Shown here piece after piece: positions 14,343-22,782 of a stretch of DNA of 64,000 nt; the first letter of the stretch is position 1, and each line of letters starts with the position of its first letter. The stretch comes from Marivirga sericea. Lineage in GTDB: Bacteria > Bacteroidota > Bacteroidia > Cytophagales > Cyclobacteriaceae. The notes beneath the pieces were generated by a model. It made no database searches, had not been told where the DNA came from, and saw only the letters and a list, made by a program, of their open reading frames with translations. The stretch spans positions 1 through 64,000 of the forward strand of contig NZ_FXAW01000009.1 in assembly GCF_900177665.1 (NCBI RefSeq), given 5' to 3'. Made by a program: the position numbers and the translations under genes.

Positions 14343-15476
14343 CTACTTGAATTCTCCTGAAAGTTGGTAGCCAAAAGATGCGCCATTATCATCTGGGCTT
14401 AATGCCAATAAATACATCCTAGTTTTAGCAGGCACGCTAAACTTATAGGGTAATTTTTTGGTACTGATAAGATTCTTTAATTGCAGTTTCAACACTCCGC
14501 TCATTTCAGTTTTCATTCCATTATCAACATAAATCAATATATAATCACCGTATTCTTTTGAATCAAATTCAATCTTATTATTAAGGCTAGAGGGTTCTAT
14601 TTTACCTTCAAATTCTGATTCTTGAAATTTATCTTCCACTTTAAAATCAGGTTTTCCAGGATGATAAGCATAATAGCCCTTGGATTCAAGCGGAATAAAA
14701 AGCTTGTTTTCATAATTTAAAAATTTGATGGGCAAAGTGAAATTTTGAAAATCTCTATTCTGCGCTACCATAAAATGCAAATGTGGACCTGAACTATAGC
14801 CTGTATTTCCACTTATTCCTATCAATTCACCTTTTCTAATTCGGTCTCCTTTCTTCACCAAACTTCCCTTTTTCACCAAATGGACATAACTTCCTAAAGT
14901 CCCATCTTCATGATAAACCTTAATAAAATTACCATATGGCTCATATTTTGGAGCATTCCCACTAGTATCTGAATCTTCTTTAACTTCTATCACTACACCG
15001 TCTCTTGCTGCATATATACTATCCCCAATTTCAAGATTAAAATCTATGGCATTAATTCCTCTATGAGTACCGGATCCGTTATTACCTTGTCCAACCCTAA
15101 CTCGTTTGCCATGTTTATAAGGCAACAAATAAGGGAAATCGCTATCAACTTTTAGTGATGGATCCCCAATTGTATACAGAAAGTTAAAATCAAATGAAGT
15201 TCCTTTTTCTTCACTTTGCTTCTTTATCTCCAATAATTTTTGTTTAGACGCATTGGGCTGCACAGTCCTTATAAAGGTTTTATCACCGGAGTCACTGCTA
15301 AGATTCTGCAGATTCTTAAAATTAATCTGCACCATGTAGGGAACTTGTTCAATATTTCTCCCAAAGAAAACAAAACCCTCCTCCGATTTCTCATAAAAGA
15401 TTTCCACTGGCTTTTGCTGAGCCAAAAGTGAATGGGAAAAAACTATACTGAAGAATATAAACAAAAGTCTTTTCAT
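14343..15476 (-). CDS. Secreted M23-family metallopeptidase
   Basis: This product has about 377 residues from MKRLLFIFFSIVFSHSLLAQ, a signal peptide; an upstream ATG at 15497 adds only seven residues and is less likely. The LytM/M23 domain occupies about residues 135-245: GTHRGINAIDFNLEIGDSIY (HxxxxxxD zinc ligands), AARDGVVIEV, then TLGSYVHLVKKGS and GNTGYSSGPHLHFMVAQ (the HLH motif). The C-terminal 130 residues are a beta-rich extension of unknown role. M23 enzymes cut peptidoglycan cross-links or glycine-rich peptides in the periplasm or outside. Confidence 0.9.
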   Translation of the reverse strand: MKRLLFIFFSIVFSHSLLAQQKPVEIFYEKSEEGFVFFGRNIEQVPYMVQINFKNLQNLSSDSGDKTFIRTVQPNASKQKLLEIKKQSEEKGTSFDFNFLYTIGDPSLKVDSDFPYLLPYKHGKRVRVGQGNNGSGTHRGINAIDFNLEIGDSIYAARDGVVIEVKEDSDTSGNAPKYEPYGNFIKVYHEDGTLGSYVHLVKKGSLVKKGDRIRKGELIGISGNTGYSSGPHLHFMVAQNRDFQNFTLPIKFLNYENKLFIPLESKGYYAYHPGKPDFKVEDKFQESEFEGKIEPSSLNNKIEFDSKEYGDYILIYVDNGMKTEMSGVLKLQLKNLISTKKLPYKFSVPAKTRMYLLALSPDDNGASFGYQLSGEFK

Positions 15477-15579
15477 ATTATGATCATTTAATGCCATTAC
15501 TTCTTACACTGAAATAGTACTGATTTTGTTTTGAAAAGATGAAATCAGGGAAATTATAAATTTCAGATTTCTATAATTT

Positions 15580-16257
15580 CTAATCCTTTGAAATAGGAAA
15601 TAATACGCTAAGTTGTACGGATGGGACTTGATTGGTTGAAATTGGAGGATTCTCCTTTATGAAAGGATTTACTGGAAGGATATTGGCAAATCCAGACTTA
15701 AAATTGCCGTCTAGTTGAAGAATGAAAATCGAAAAGTCATAGGAAACTCCGGCACCGGCATAAATACCAAAATCACCACGATTATCCTTCTCTACAGAAT
15801 AAATAATTTGATTTTCAACTAGATCAACATCATTTGCAATCTCTTGTTCAGCACTTAATGCCCATGCTACATATACCCCAGCATCGACAAAGAATTTTAA
15901 TTTCTTTTTCCCGATTAATTGCCAATGTAAATAAAAGGGCAATTCTAAGTAATTAATTCTAGTGATAAAAGTATTTGTTTCCAGTAGAGTTAGTTGGCCC
16001 CAACCCTTAGTGGAATAATTCAGATCTATCTGAACCCCAATCTTCTCACTTTGCATATTTCGGTAAGAAACACCAAAACTGGGAGCTATGAAAAACTCAT
16101 TCCTAAAACCCGTGACTATAGGGCCACGAACAAAATTAGTGTAATTTACAGAGGGGATATTAATTCCTCCTCTAAGACCAACAAAGGACTGACTCTTAGC
16201 TTCAAAGCTTATTGATATGCATAAAAAAAGTATGAAAATTATGGATATCTTTTTCAT
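15580..16257 (-). CDS. Outer-membrane beta-barrel protein (porin family)
   Basis: The 225-residue product starts at MKKISIIFILFLCISISFEA, a signal peptide, rather than six codons upstream. Strands alternate in the pattern of the PF13568 outer-membrane barrels: SFVGLRGGINIPSV near the N-terminus, VGLQ-like strand pairs such as KIGVQIDLNYSTKGWG, LELPFYLHWQLIGKKKLKFF, VDAGVYVAWAL, and GIYAGAGVSYDFSIFILQLD towards the end. The protein sits in the outer membrane. The family has no general assigned function. Confidence 0.85.
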   Translation of the reverse strand: MKKISIIFILFLCISISFEAKSQSFVGLRGGINIPSVNYTNFVRGPIVTGFRNEFFIAPSFGVSYRNMQSEKIGVQIDLNYSTKGWGQLTLLETNTFITRINYLELPFYLHWQLIGKKKLKFFVDAGVYVAWALSAEQEIANDVDLVENQIIYSVEKDNRGDFGIYAGAGVSYDFSIFILQLDGNFKSGFANILPVNPFIKENPPISTNQVPSVQLSVLFPISKD

Positions 16258-16286
16258 ACTATTATAACTTTTCAACTTCAGAAATA

Positions 16287-16418
16287 TTACGATTCCGACT
16301 CTTCTTTATCGGTATTTCTCTTATCAATGAATGCTATTGCATTAACTAGCCCAACTAAAGTGACTAATATCCAAAAAAACGTATTGGCTCCTTCTGTTAC
16401 CGGTATATCGTAAAACAT
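16287..16418 (-). CDS. Small single-span membrane protein (43 aa)
   Basis: A short minus-strand frame from ATG 16418 to TAA 16287 encodes MFYDIPVTEGANTFFWILVT, then LVGLVNAIAFIDKRNTDKEE and SES. Residues 13-31 form one hydrophobic helix and the tail is charged. The purine-rich AAAGAGAAAG just before the ATG is a fair ribosome site. It lies between the barrel gene and hemA in the same direction, filling a gap that otherwise has no gene. Function unknown. Support is the coherent membrane topology and the position, not a recognised family. Confidence 0.5.
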   Translation of the reverse strand: MFYDIPVTEGANTFFWILVTLVGLVNAIAFIDKRNTDKEESES

Positions 16419-16484
16419 ATCTTTCTCTTTAAAATTTATTGGCAAAAATAGAGGATAAGCATTTATCCTACAAGCATTATCGAT

Positions 16485-17753
16485 TTACTTTTTGATAGTA
16501 TCTTTTTCAAGATTAAATAAATCATTTAAAACACCTATCAAGGTTTCTTCTTCGCCCCTTTTACAAGCGGCTTTTAACTGCAGAACAGGCAATTTCAATA
16601 TCTTTTGCATCATACTTTTCGTCACTTTATCAACTAACTGGCGGTCGTCACTTTCTATTTCTTTCAAGTAGCGAGCCAGTTCCTCTTGTCTTATTTGCTC
16701 CAATGCATTTTTTAAATTATTGATCGTAGGAGAAACAGCCATTTCTTTTGACCAGTCATTGAACTCTTCTATTGATTCTTCTATGATTTGCTCTACTTGA
16801 GAGATTGCAGAAATTCTTTTTTCTAAGGCTTCATCGGCTTTGCTTCTCACGCTATCAACGTTAAAAACCAATGCTGCTGGATTTTCTTCTACCTCATTGC
16901 TAACTGAACGAGGCACTGATAAATCAATAAAATATTTAAAGCTTAAAATATCTAGAGCGTCAACTTTATCTTTTGTGAAAATTGGCTCAGAAGCGCCCAC
17001 AGAGGAGATGATTACATCTGCCTCATTAACTCCGTCCCACAATTCAGTGTACGGGTGTACCCCAAAATCACATTCAGCAGCTAATTGTTTCGCCTTATCT
17101 TCGGTTCTATTGGTGATTTTAACTGATAATCTATTTTCTCCAACAAGATTTCTACACACATCTTCACCTATTTCCCCTACTCCAACAACTAATACTTTGG
17201 GGTTTCTGATATCTGCGGTCAAAGTTTTTACTAATTCCGTTGCAGCATAAGACACAGAAGCCGCTCCATCTCTAAACGGAGTTTCTTGCACCACTCTTTT
17301 GTTAGTGAAGAAAATCGTATGCATCAATCGATGCAAAAAAGGCCCAGCCAAATGTACGTCAGCTGAAAGTTGATAGGCTCTTTTTACTTGATTTGAAATT
17401 TGAATATCTCCCACTACTTGCGCTTCAAGCCCCATCGAAACTCTGAATAACCTTTCGACAGCGTGGTTGTGCTCATTGATGACTTCAAAATAGGGTTTAA
17501 AAGAATCAAAATCATGGATCCCCTTTTCGATCCCTATTAATTTTATGATATCTTCAGAAAGCTCTTCTTCATTAGAATAATACACCTCTGTTCTGTTACA
17601 AGTGGAGAGCACCATAACATCAGAAACGGAAGTAAACTCTTTGAAATAATTCAATAACTTACCAATAGCCTCATCATTAAGAGAGACCTGCTCCCTAATT
17701 TCTATCGGAGCATTTTTAAATGATAAACTTATTGCCTTGAAATTTTCTTTCAT
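16485..17753 (-). CDS. hemA: Glutamyl-tRNA reductase
   Basis: The product has 422 residues, normal for the family. It reduces glutamyl-tRNA to glutamate-1-semialdehyde, the first step of tetrapyrrole synthesis by the C5 route. VMVLSTCNRTEVYYS carries the catalytic Cys52; MGLEAQVVGDIQISNQVKRA is the conserved GQ-type segment (QVVGD here for the usual G-E-x-Q-I-L-G-Q); KVLVVGVGEIGEDVCRNLVG is the NADPH Rossmann motif; and the C-terminal dimerisation helices run from about residue 310. A -7 element lies at 17771-17778. Confidence 0.97.
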   Translation of the reverse strand: MKENFKAISLSFKNAPIEIREQVSLNDEAIGKLLNYFKEFTSVSDVMVLSTCNRTEVYYSNEEELSEDIIKLIGIEKGIHDFDSFKPYFEVINEHNHAVERLFRVSMGLEAQVVGDIQISNQVKRAYQLSADVHLAGPFLHRLMHTIFFTNKRVVQETPFRDGAASVSYAATELVKTLTADIRNPKVLVVGVGEIGEDVCRNLVGENRLSVKITNRTEDKAKQLAAECDFGVHPYTELWDGVNEADVIISSVGASEPIFTKDKVDALDILSFKYFIDLSVPRSVSNEVEENPAALVFNVDSVRSKADEALEKRISAISQVEQIIEESIEEFNDWSKEMAVSPTINNLKNALEQIRQEELARYLKEIESDDRQLVDKVTKSMMQKILKLPVLQLKAACKRGEEETLIGVLNDLFNLEKDTIKK

Positions 17754-17770
17754 AATTCTAAATGAATACG

Positions 17771-17778
17771 CAAAAATA
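17771..17778 (-). promoter_or_regulatory. Putative hemA -7 element
   Basis: On the minus strand the bases read TATTTTTG, matching TAnnTTTG, 18 bases before the hemA ATG. This predicts a very short leader. Confidence 0.45.
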
Positions 17779-17944
17779 ACTTTTAAGTAACAGGAAATAA
17801 AATAGATGTAAGTAGTTCTGCTTATTTATTATTTTTCTAAATAACAACCATCCTGCCACTGCCATCCAACACATAATACTGCCAATTCATTCCAATTATT
17901 TTTTTAGCAAAATAAAATAACGAAATTCGTGCAAAATTTTATTG

Positions 17945-18898
17945 ATGGAAACGAATACAATATTAGTAATAGGAGCAAATGGTCAGCTTGGCACCGAGTT
18001 AACAGCTGAGTTAAGAGCTATTTACGGAAGCACTAATGTTATTGCATCCGATATTCAAGCACCCAGAAAGGATCCTCTTCCCAATGAGCCATTCGAGCAA
18101 TTGGATGTTATGAATGCTGAAAGACTAGCTAAAATAGTTGATCAGTACCAAATTAGCGAAATTTACATGCTAGCAGCTATTTTATCTGCTAAGGGAGAGC
18201 AAAACCCGATATTCGCCTGGGACCTCAATATGCAAAGTCTTCTGAATGTGCTGGAAGTAGCTCGAGAGAAAAAATTATCTAAAGTATATTGGCCAAGTTC
18301 TATTGCAGTTTTTGGACCTAAATCTCCGGTTGATAACACTCCTCAAGATTGTATAATGGACCCCAACACTGTTTATGGTATTAGCAAATTAGCAGGAGAA
18401 AGATGGTGTGCTTATTATCATGAAAAATATGGTGTGGATGTAAGAAGTCTAAGGTATCCAGGTCTGATTGGTTACAAATCACTACCGGGAGGTGGCACGA
18501 CAGACTATGCAGTTGATATTTTTCATAAGGCACTTAATGGTGAAGACTTTGAGTGTTATTTGAGAGAAGATTCGTATTTACCTATGATGTACATGCCAGA
18601 TGCGATAAAAGCTACCATTGACCTAATGCAAGCACCAGCAGAGAAAATCAGCGTTCGATCAAGTTATAACTTAGGGGCACTTAGCTTTACTCCAAAGGAT
18701 ATTTATGAAGTTATCAAAAAACAGCGCCCTGATTTTAAGATTACTTACAAAGTAGACTATAGACAAAAGATTGCCGACACATGGCCTAACAGCATTGATG
18801 ACAGTCAAGCAAAAGCTGATTGGAATTGGAAACCTAGCTATACTTTAGAAGACATGAGCAATGACATACTAGAGAAATTGCCTGAATTTGAATTCTAA
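17945..18898 (+). CDS. NAD-dependent L-threonine 3-dehydrogenase (epimerase type)
   Basis: This product has about 317 residues from the ATG at 17945 (a TTG one codon earlier is also open). It belongs to the short-chain/epimerase fold rather than the zinc alcohol-dehydrogenase fold: TILVIGANGQLGTELTAELR is the NAD-binding GxxGxxG, VYWPSSIAVFGPKSPVDNTP has the catalytic Ser/Thr region, and PNTVYGISKLAGERWCAYYH has the YxxxK pair. GYKSLPGGGTTDYAVDIFHK is characteristic of threonine dehydrogenases of this class. The reaction oxidises threonine to 2-amino-3-ketobutyrate, leading to glycine and acetyl-CoA. Confidence 0.9.
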   Translation: METNTILVIGANGQLGTELTAELRAIYGSTNVIASDIQAPRKDPLPNEPFEQLDVMNAERLAKIVDQYQISEIYMLAAILSAKGEQNPIFAWDLNMQSLLNVLEVAREKKLSKVYWPSSIAVFGPKSPVDNTPQDCIMDPNTVYGISKLAGERWCAYYHEKYGVDVRSLRYPGLIGYKSLPGGGTTDYAVDIFHKALNGEDFECYLREDSYLPMMYMPDAIKATIDLMQAPAEKISVRSSYNLGALSFTPKDIYEVIKKQRPDFKITYKVDYRQKIADTWPNSIDDSQAKADWNWKPSYTLEDMSNDILEKLPEFEF

Positions 18899-18920
18899 CA
18901 TTGCAATTTAAAACTTCTAA

Positions 18921-18968
18921 AAAAAGGGACTGTTTCAGCTAAATAGCTTAAAAAAACAGTCCCTTTTT
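18921..18968. terminator. Bidirectional terminator between convergent genes
   Basis: AAAAAGGGACTGTTT (18921-18935) and AAACAGTCCCTTTTT (18954-18968) are exact 15-base reverse complements. The loop holds a smaller AGCT-aaat-AGCT stem. A-rich and T-rich flanks on both sides let it serve both the threonine dehydrogenase and the M14 peptidase genes. Confidence 0.9.
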
Positions 18969-18971
18969 CGT

Positions 18972-21470
18972 TTAGTCATTACCCACCATAAAGAGCGCAT
19001 TAGCAAACAGCATCTTACCTTGATACCAGAATGCCCTAAAAAGAGGATCGTCTTGCAAATAAATAATTTCACCTCGACCTTTAGCTTCAACTCCAAAAAC
19101 CATACTGTTTACTTGTAATTCTTTTGCCTTGAAGCCTGCAAATCCTGCAATATGTGCCGCCTCAGATCTAATAATTCCCACATTCCAGCCCTTAGGTAAA
19201 TAATCGTAAGCAACACCTGAAGTTTTCAAGCTGAAATACTGATTATCAAGTCCAAATGCAAGCGGATGACTATGATCAAGTTGCACCTCATAAATAGCTC
19301 CAAATATACTGCTAGAAAGTCTCTTACGTTCAGCATTTTCGTATACCGCCAAGGCATCCTCCGATGAATCTGCTTTTTTCGATTTTAAACCATCTTCTTC
19401 CTTTTCTTGATCTGCAAATAATGAAATTGCCGAGCCCATTGCGATCAACTTACCACCTGATTTAGCAAATTCAACTAGCTTAGCGCTCCCTTCCTCTGAT
19501 AAATTAGAGTAACTACCTGACGGTAGAATAAGCTGGTCATAATCTGAAATCTCTACACGGCTAAAGTTGTTTACTCGTATACTATGGATTGGGTAATCCA
19601 GTGACTGCTCGAAGAAATGCCATATTTCCCCATAAGCCAAAGAAGAAACTCCCTCATCCATTAAAACGGCTATTTTAGGCGCATTTAAAAATTGGATTTC
19701 TGAAGACCCGATGTCGTAAATTTGATCTGCAAATCCTGAAGAAACTGGATAAACCTTGACTTTAAATTCATTAGATAGCTTTAACAACTCTTCTTTCAAA
19801 TCTTCAAATTGCTCATTATTGGTTTGAGTAATAATTAAACTACCCTTTTTAAATTCTTCCGAATTGAACTTTAAGTTTTTATAAGCAATTCTGATTTTTA
19901 TATCATTTTTAAGTGCTTTTGCTAAAAATTGAGCCGAATTGAAGGAGTTCCATTTGACAGCATAGGCATAAGATTGCTCTAAATCCCCTCTATCGAATTC
20001 GCTTTCTTCAATAGGCTCAGGATTGATTCTACTTTTCAAACCATAAGTTTCTAAACCATAAGCGTACGGAATAGCCCAAGCTGTGATATCATAAGTCAAA
20101 GAATCGCTGTAATTTGGCTTTGGATCAAATAAAGCTTGAATCAAAGTAGATTTGGGTTGATAAGCACTAATGATCAGATCTTTTTCATTGGATTTAAAAC
20201 TGTTTTGTTCTCTTCTAAAATAACTATAGCCCGATAGGCTTTGCTGCCTCCCTATAGACCCCACCTCAATTTTTTGGTCTTCTAAGAAATCTAATAAAGA
20301 CTTTATATCGTCCTTTTTATCTTCCTCCCATTTTATTAAGTAAGTCTTAAATGGGTCTTCTGGGCTATTAATATTTTTTGAAAAGTAGTTACGGAATTCA
20401 GTATTCAGCTTCTCTGCATTTTTAGAAGCAATTTCAATAGTACTCATCCCCGTTGTGTAATGATGTTCAAGCCTGTCTTTTAAGGTTAAGGTGTCGCCTA
20501 AGTTCGTCAAAGCACCCAAACCTGCTCTGCCATTACCTGCTTGTTCATAAGTCATTCCTATTGCACCATTAAAAGTCGGGTAAGTATCACCATAGCTAGG
20601 ATAGAATAAATCAAAACGTTCGCGTGTAAAATAAAGCCAATTATTTTCATCAAAATACTTCGCATGATTTTGTCCGATTTGTATTTGAAAGTCCTTTTGC
20701 CAATCTGTGATAACTTCATGTAGCGGTTCAGCAGCTGGGGCAAAATAGTAGGGACTATTGATGGATTGTTCATGAAAATCCACGTGAATATGAGGCATCC
20801 ATTCGTGGTACGCTTTCATTCTGGATTCTGATTCAACTTGTGTTTGCCAAGCCCAGTCTCTATTCAAATCAAATAAATAATGATTCGGTCGACCTCCTGG
20901 CCATGGTTCACCATGCTCAACTACATCCAAATTAGGATTGAAGTTTTTAGCTCCATATCTTCTATAAAAATTAGCATATCGATCTCTTCCATCAGGATTA
21001 ACACATGGATCCATAATGACCACTGTATTTCTCAACCACTCTTTACTTTCCATTCCTCCACTCAAAAGTTGATAGGCAGTTTTCATAGAAGCTTCAGTTG
21101 ACGATGCTTCGTTTCCGTGAATATTGTAACTAAGCCAAACCACAGCCTTATCCGCCTGCGCTCCTAAGCTCCCGTTCAAACCCGTTTGCGCTATGTTGTT
21201 ACTTTTGATCCCCTCTAGCTGTTTTATATTTTCTGGAGACGAAATCACCGCATAGTAGAGCGGCCGTCCTTCATAGGTCTCTCCATATTGTTTTAAAATA
21301 AGCTGATTAGAATTATCAGCTAGGTATTTAAAATAATCGACTACCTGATGATGGAAAGTAAATTTCTCTCCTAGTTGGTAGCCGAGCACTTTATCTGGGC
21401 TTTTCACATCCTGCGCGGCTAAAGAATGTACTATTAAACTTATAATTATAAATGTAAATATTCTCTTCAT
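18972..21470 (-). CDS. Secreted M14-family zinc carboxypeptidase
   Basis: The 832-residue product has a signal peptide (MKRIFTFIIISLIVHSLAAQ). The M14 domain occupies about residues 30-370: VVWLSYNIHGNEASSTEASM has the HxxE zinc ligands, MDPCVNPDGRDRYANFYRR the substrate-binding NPDG-R segment, and MPHIHVDFHEQSINSPYYFA the third zinc His. The C-terminal half contains a class-I-amidotransferase-like fold (KIAVLMDEGVSSLAYGEIWH, then DQLILPSGSYSNLSEEGSAK, GGKLIAMGSAISLFA), as in many large exported M14 proteins of Bacteroidota. It probably degrades proteins or peptidoglycan peptides outside the cell. No T9SS C-terminal domain is obvious. Confidence 0.92.
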   Translation of the reverse strand: MKRIFTFIIISLIVHSLAAQDVKSPDKVLGYQLGEKFTFHHQVVDYFKYLADNSNQLILKQYGETYEGRPLYYAVISSPENIKQLEGIKSNNIAQTGLNGSLGAQADKAVVWLSYNIHGNEASSTEASMKTAYQLLSGGMESKEWLRNTVVIMDPCVNPDGRDRYANFYRRYGAKNFNPNLDVVEHGEPWPGGRPNHYLFDLNRDWAWQTQVESESRMKAYHEWMPHIHVDFHEQSINSPYYFAPAAEPLHEVITDWQKDFQIQIGQNHAKYFDENNWLYFTRERFDLFYPSYGDTYPTFNGAIGMTYEQAGNGRAGLGALTNLGDTLTLKDRLEHHYTTGMSTIEIASKNAEKLNTEFRNYFSKNINSPEDPFKTYLIKWEEDKKDDIKSLLDFLEDQKIEVGSIGRQQSLSGYSYFRREQNSFKSNEKDLIISAYQPKSTLIQALFDPKPNYSDSLTYDITAWAIPYAYGLETYGLKSRINPEPIEESEFDRGDLEQSYAYAVKWNSFNSAQFLAKALKNDIKIRIAYKNLKFNSEEFKKGSLIITQTNNEQFEDLKEELLKLSNEFKVKVYPVSSGFADQIYDIGSSEIQFLNAPKIAVLMDEGVSSLAYGEIWHFFEQSLDYPIHSIRVNNFSRVEISDYDQLILPSGSYSNLSEEGSAKLVEFAKSGGKLIAMGSAISLFADQEKEEDGLKSKKADSSEDALAVYENAERKRLSSSIFGAIYEVQLDHSHPLAFGLDNQYFSLKTSGVAYDYLPKGWNVGIIRSEAAHIAGFAGFKAKELQVNSMVFGVEAKGRGEIIYLQDDPLFRAFWYQGKMLFANALFMVGND

Positions 21471-21689
21471 ATCGTTGTGAATTGTAAGCTTGTGTCAATA
21501 ATTTAAAATTCTAATTTACATTGATTTTTTGAAAAAAAGTCTTGTTGTAAATCCAAAAATAATTATCAATCGTTTGAATAAGCACTTTAATCCGATACCT
21601 TAAATAAATTACAACCGATTTTCACTGCATTAGCAAGTCCGTTTCATCGATTTCCATTATTTTAGCCAAAATTTGAAAATAGATTAGTC

Positions 21690-22754
21690 ATGGACGGAAA
21701 AATAATAAGTGGAATTCAGCAAATTGGAATAGGTGTATCCGATGTCCATGCTGCTTTCAGATGGTACAGACAAAATTTCGGCATGAGTGTACCCGTTTTT
21801 GAGGAAGCTGCGGAAGCTGCTTTAATGTTGCCTTACACTGGAGGCGAAGCGCGAAGCCGACATGCAATATTAGCTATTAATATGCAAGGTGGCGGTGGCT
21901 TTGAAATATGGCAATATACTTCGCGCACACCCGAAGGCCCAAGTTTTCAGCCTCAGTTAGGCGATTTAGGGATCAATATAGCCAAAATGAAAAGTAAAAA
22001 CGTTGATGCCACTTATGATCTTTTCAATAGAAGAGGATTAAATGTGTTAGGCGAACTACAAAAAGACCCATATGGGAAACCAACATTTTTTATCAAAGAC
22101 CCATGGGATAATATCTTCCAAATTGTAACTTCTAACTCTTGGTTTCAACAGAGAAAAACCGATTTACCAGGAGGACCAAACGGAGCCATTATTGGTGTAA
22201 CAGACATAGAAAAGGCAAGAACACTTTATTCCGACATCCTCGGCTACGATACTGTGACTTATGATGAAGAAGGTGTTTTTGACGATCTCAAAGCAATACC
22301 TGGTGGAGATAAGAAAGTAAAAAGAGTATTGCTCAGACATAGCAAAGCAAGAGAAGGTGCTTTTAGTCCACTACTGGGTGCTTCAGAAATTGAATTAGTG
22401 GTGGCTGTTAATCGAAAACCACAAAAGATATTCGAAAATAGATTCTGGGGAGATTTGGGATATATCCATCTCTGCTATGATATTAATGGAATGGAAGCCC
22501 TAAAAACCGAATGTGAATCTAAAGGCTTTCCTTTTACAGTAGATTCCGCCAATAGCTTTGATATGGGCGAAGCAGCAGGACATTTTACCTATGTAGAGGA
22601 TCCTGATGGCGCTTTAATTGAATTTGTAGAAACCCATAAGGTTCCAATTATGAAAAAAATAGGCTGGTACCTAAACTTAAAGAAAAGAGATCCAAAGAAG
22701 TCATTGCCACGATTTATGTTAAAGGCTATGGGCTTAAGTGAAGTTAAAGATTAA
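21690..22754 (+). CDS. VOC-superfamily protein with two glyoxalase-like domains
   Basis: The 354-residue product has one VOC unit at residues 5-150 (SGIQQIGIGVSDVHAAFRWY, TFFIKDPWDNIFQIVTSNSW) and another at about 165-320 (GPNGAIIGVTDIEKARTLYS, HFTYVEDPDGALIEFVETHK). Candidate metal ligands include the terminal Glu of each unit (IFQIV has Gln in unit 1, LIEFVE has Glu in unit 2) and the His in LGYIHLCYDI. The asymmetry suggests one metal site. Relatives include dioxygenases and isomerases; no substrate can be named. It is a single-gene transcript followed by a terminator at 22760. Confidence 0.82.
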   Translation: MDGKIISGIQQIGIGVSDVHAAFRWYRQNFGMSVPVFEEAAEAALMLPYTGGEARSRHAILAINMQGGGGFEIWQYTSRTPEGPSFQPQLGDLGINIAKMKSKNVDATYDLFNRRGLNVLGELQKDPYGKPTFFIKDPWDNIFQIVTSNSWFQQRKTDLPGGPNGAIIGVTDIEKARTLYSDILGYDTVTYDEEGVFDDLKAIPGGDKKVKRVLLRHSKAREGAFSPLLGASEIELVVAVNRKPQKIFENRFWGDLGYIHLCYDINGMEALKTECESKGFPFTVDSANSFDMGEAAGHFTYVEDPDGALIEFVETHKVPIMKKIGWYLNLKKRDPKKSLPRFMLKAMGLSEVKD

Positions 22755-22759
22755 TTTCT

Positions 22760-22778
22760 AGGCTCCACGAAGGAGCCT
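22760..22778 (+). terminator. Rho-independent terminator after the VOC gene
   Basis: AGGCTCC-acgaa-GGAGCCT is followed by seven or more T. It points rightward and ends just before the stop of the opposing aldolase-like gene at 22783. Confidence 0.9.
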
Positions 22779-22782
22779 TTTT

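Noticed and set aside
16840-17250. Plus-strand ORF of 136 codons within hemA
   Set aside because: It is a shadow of hemA; serine- and threonine-rich antisense composition, no motif.
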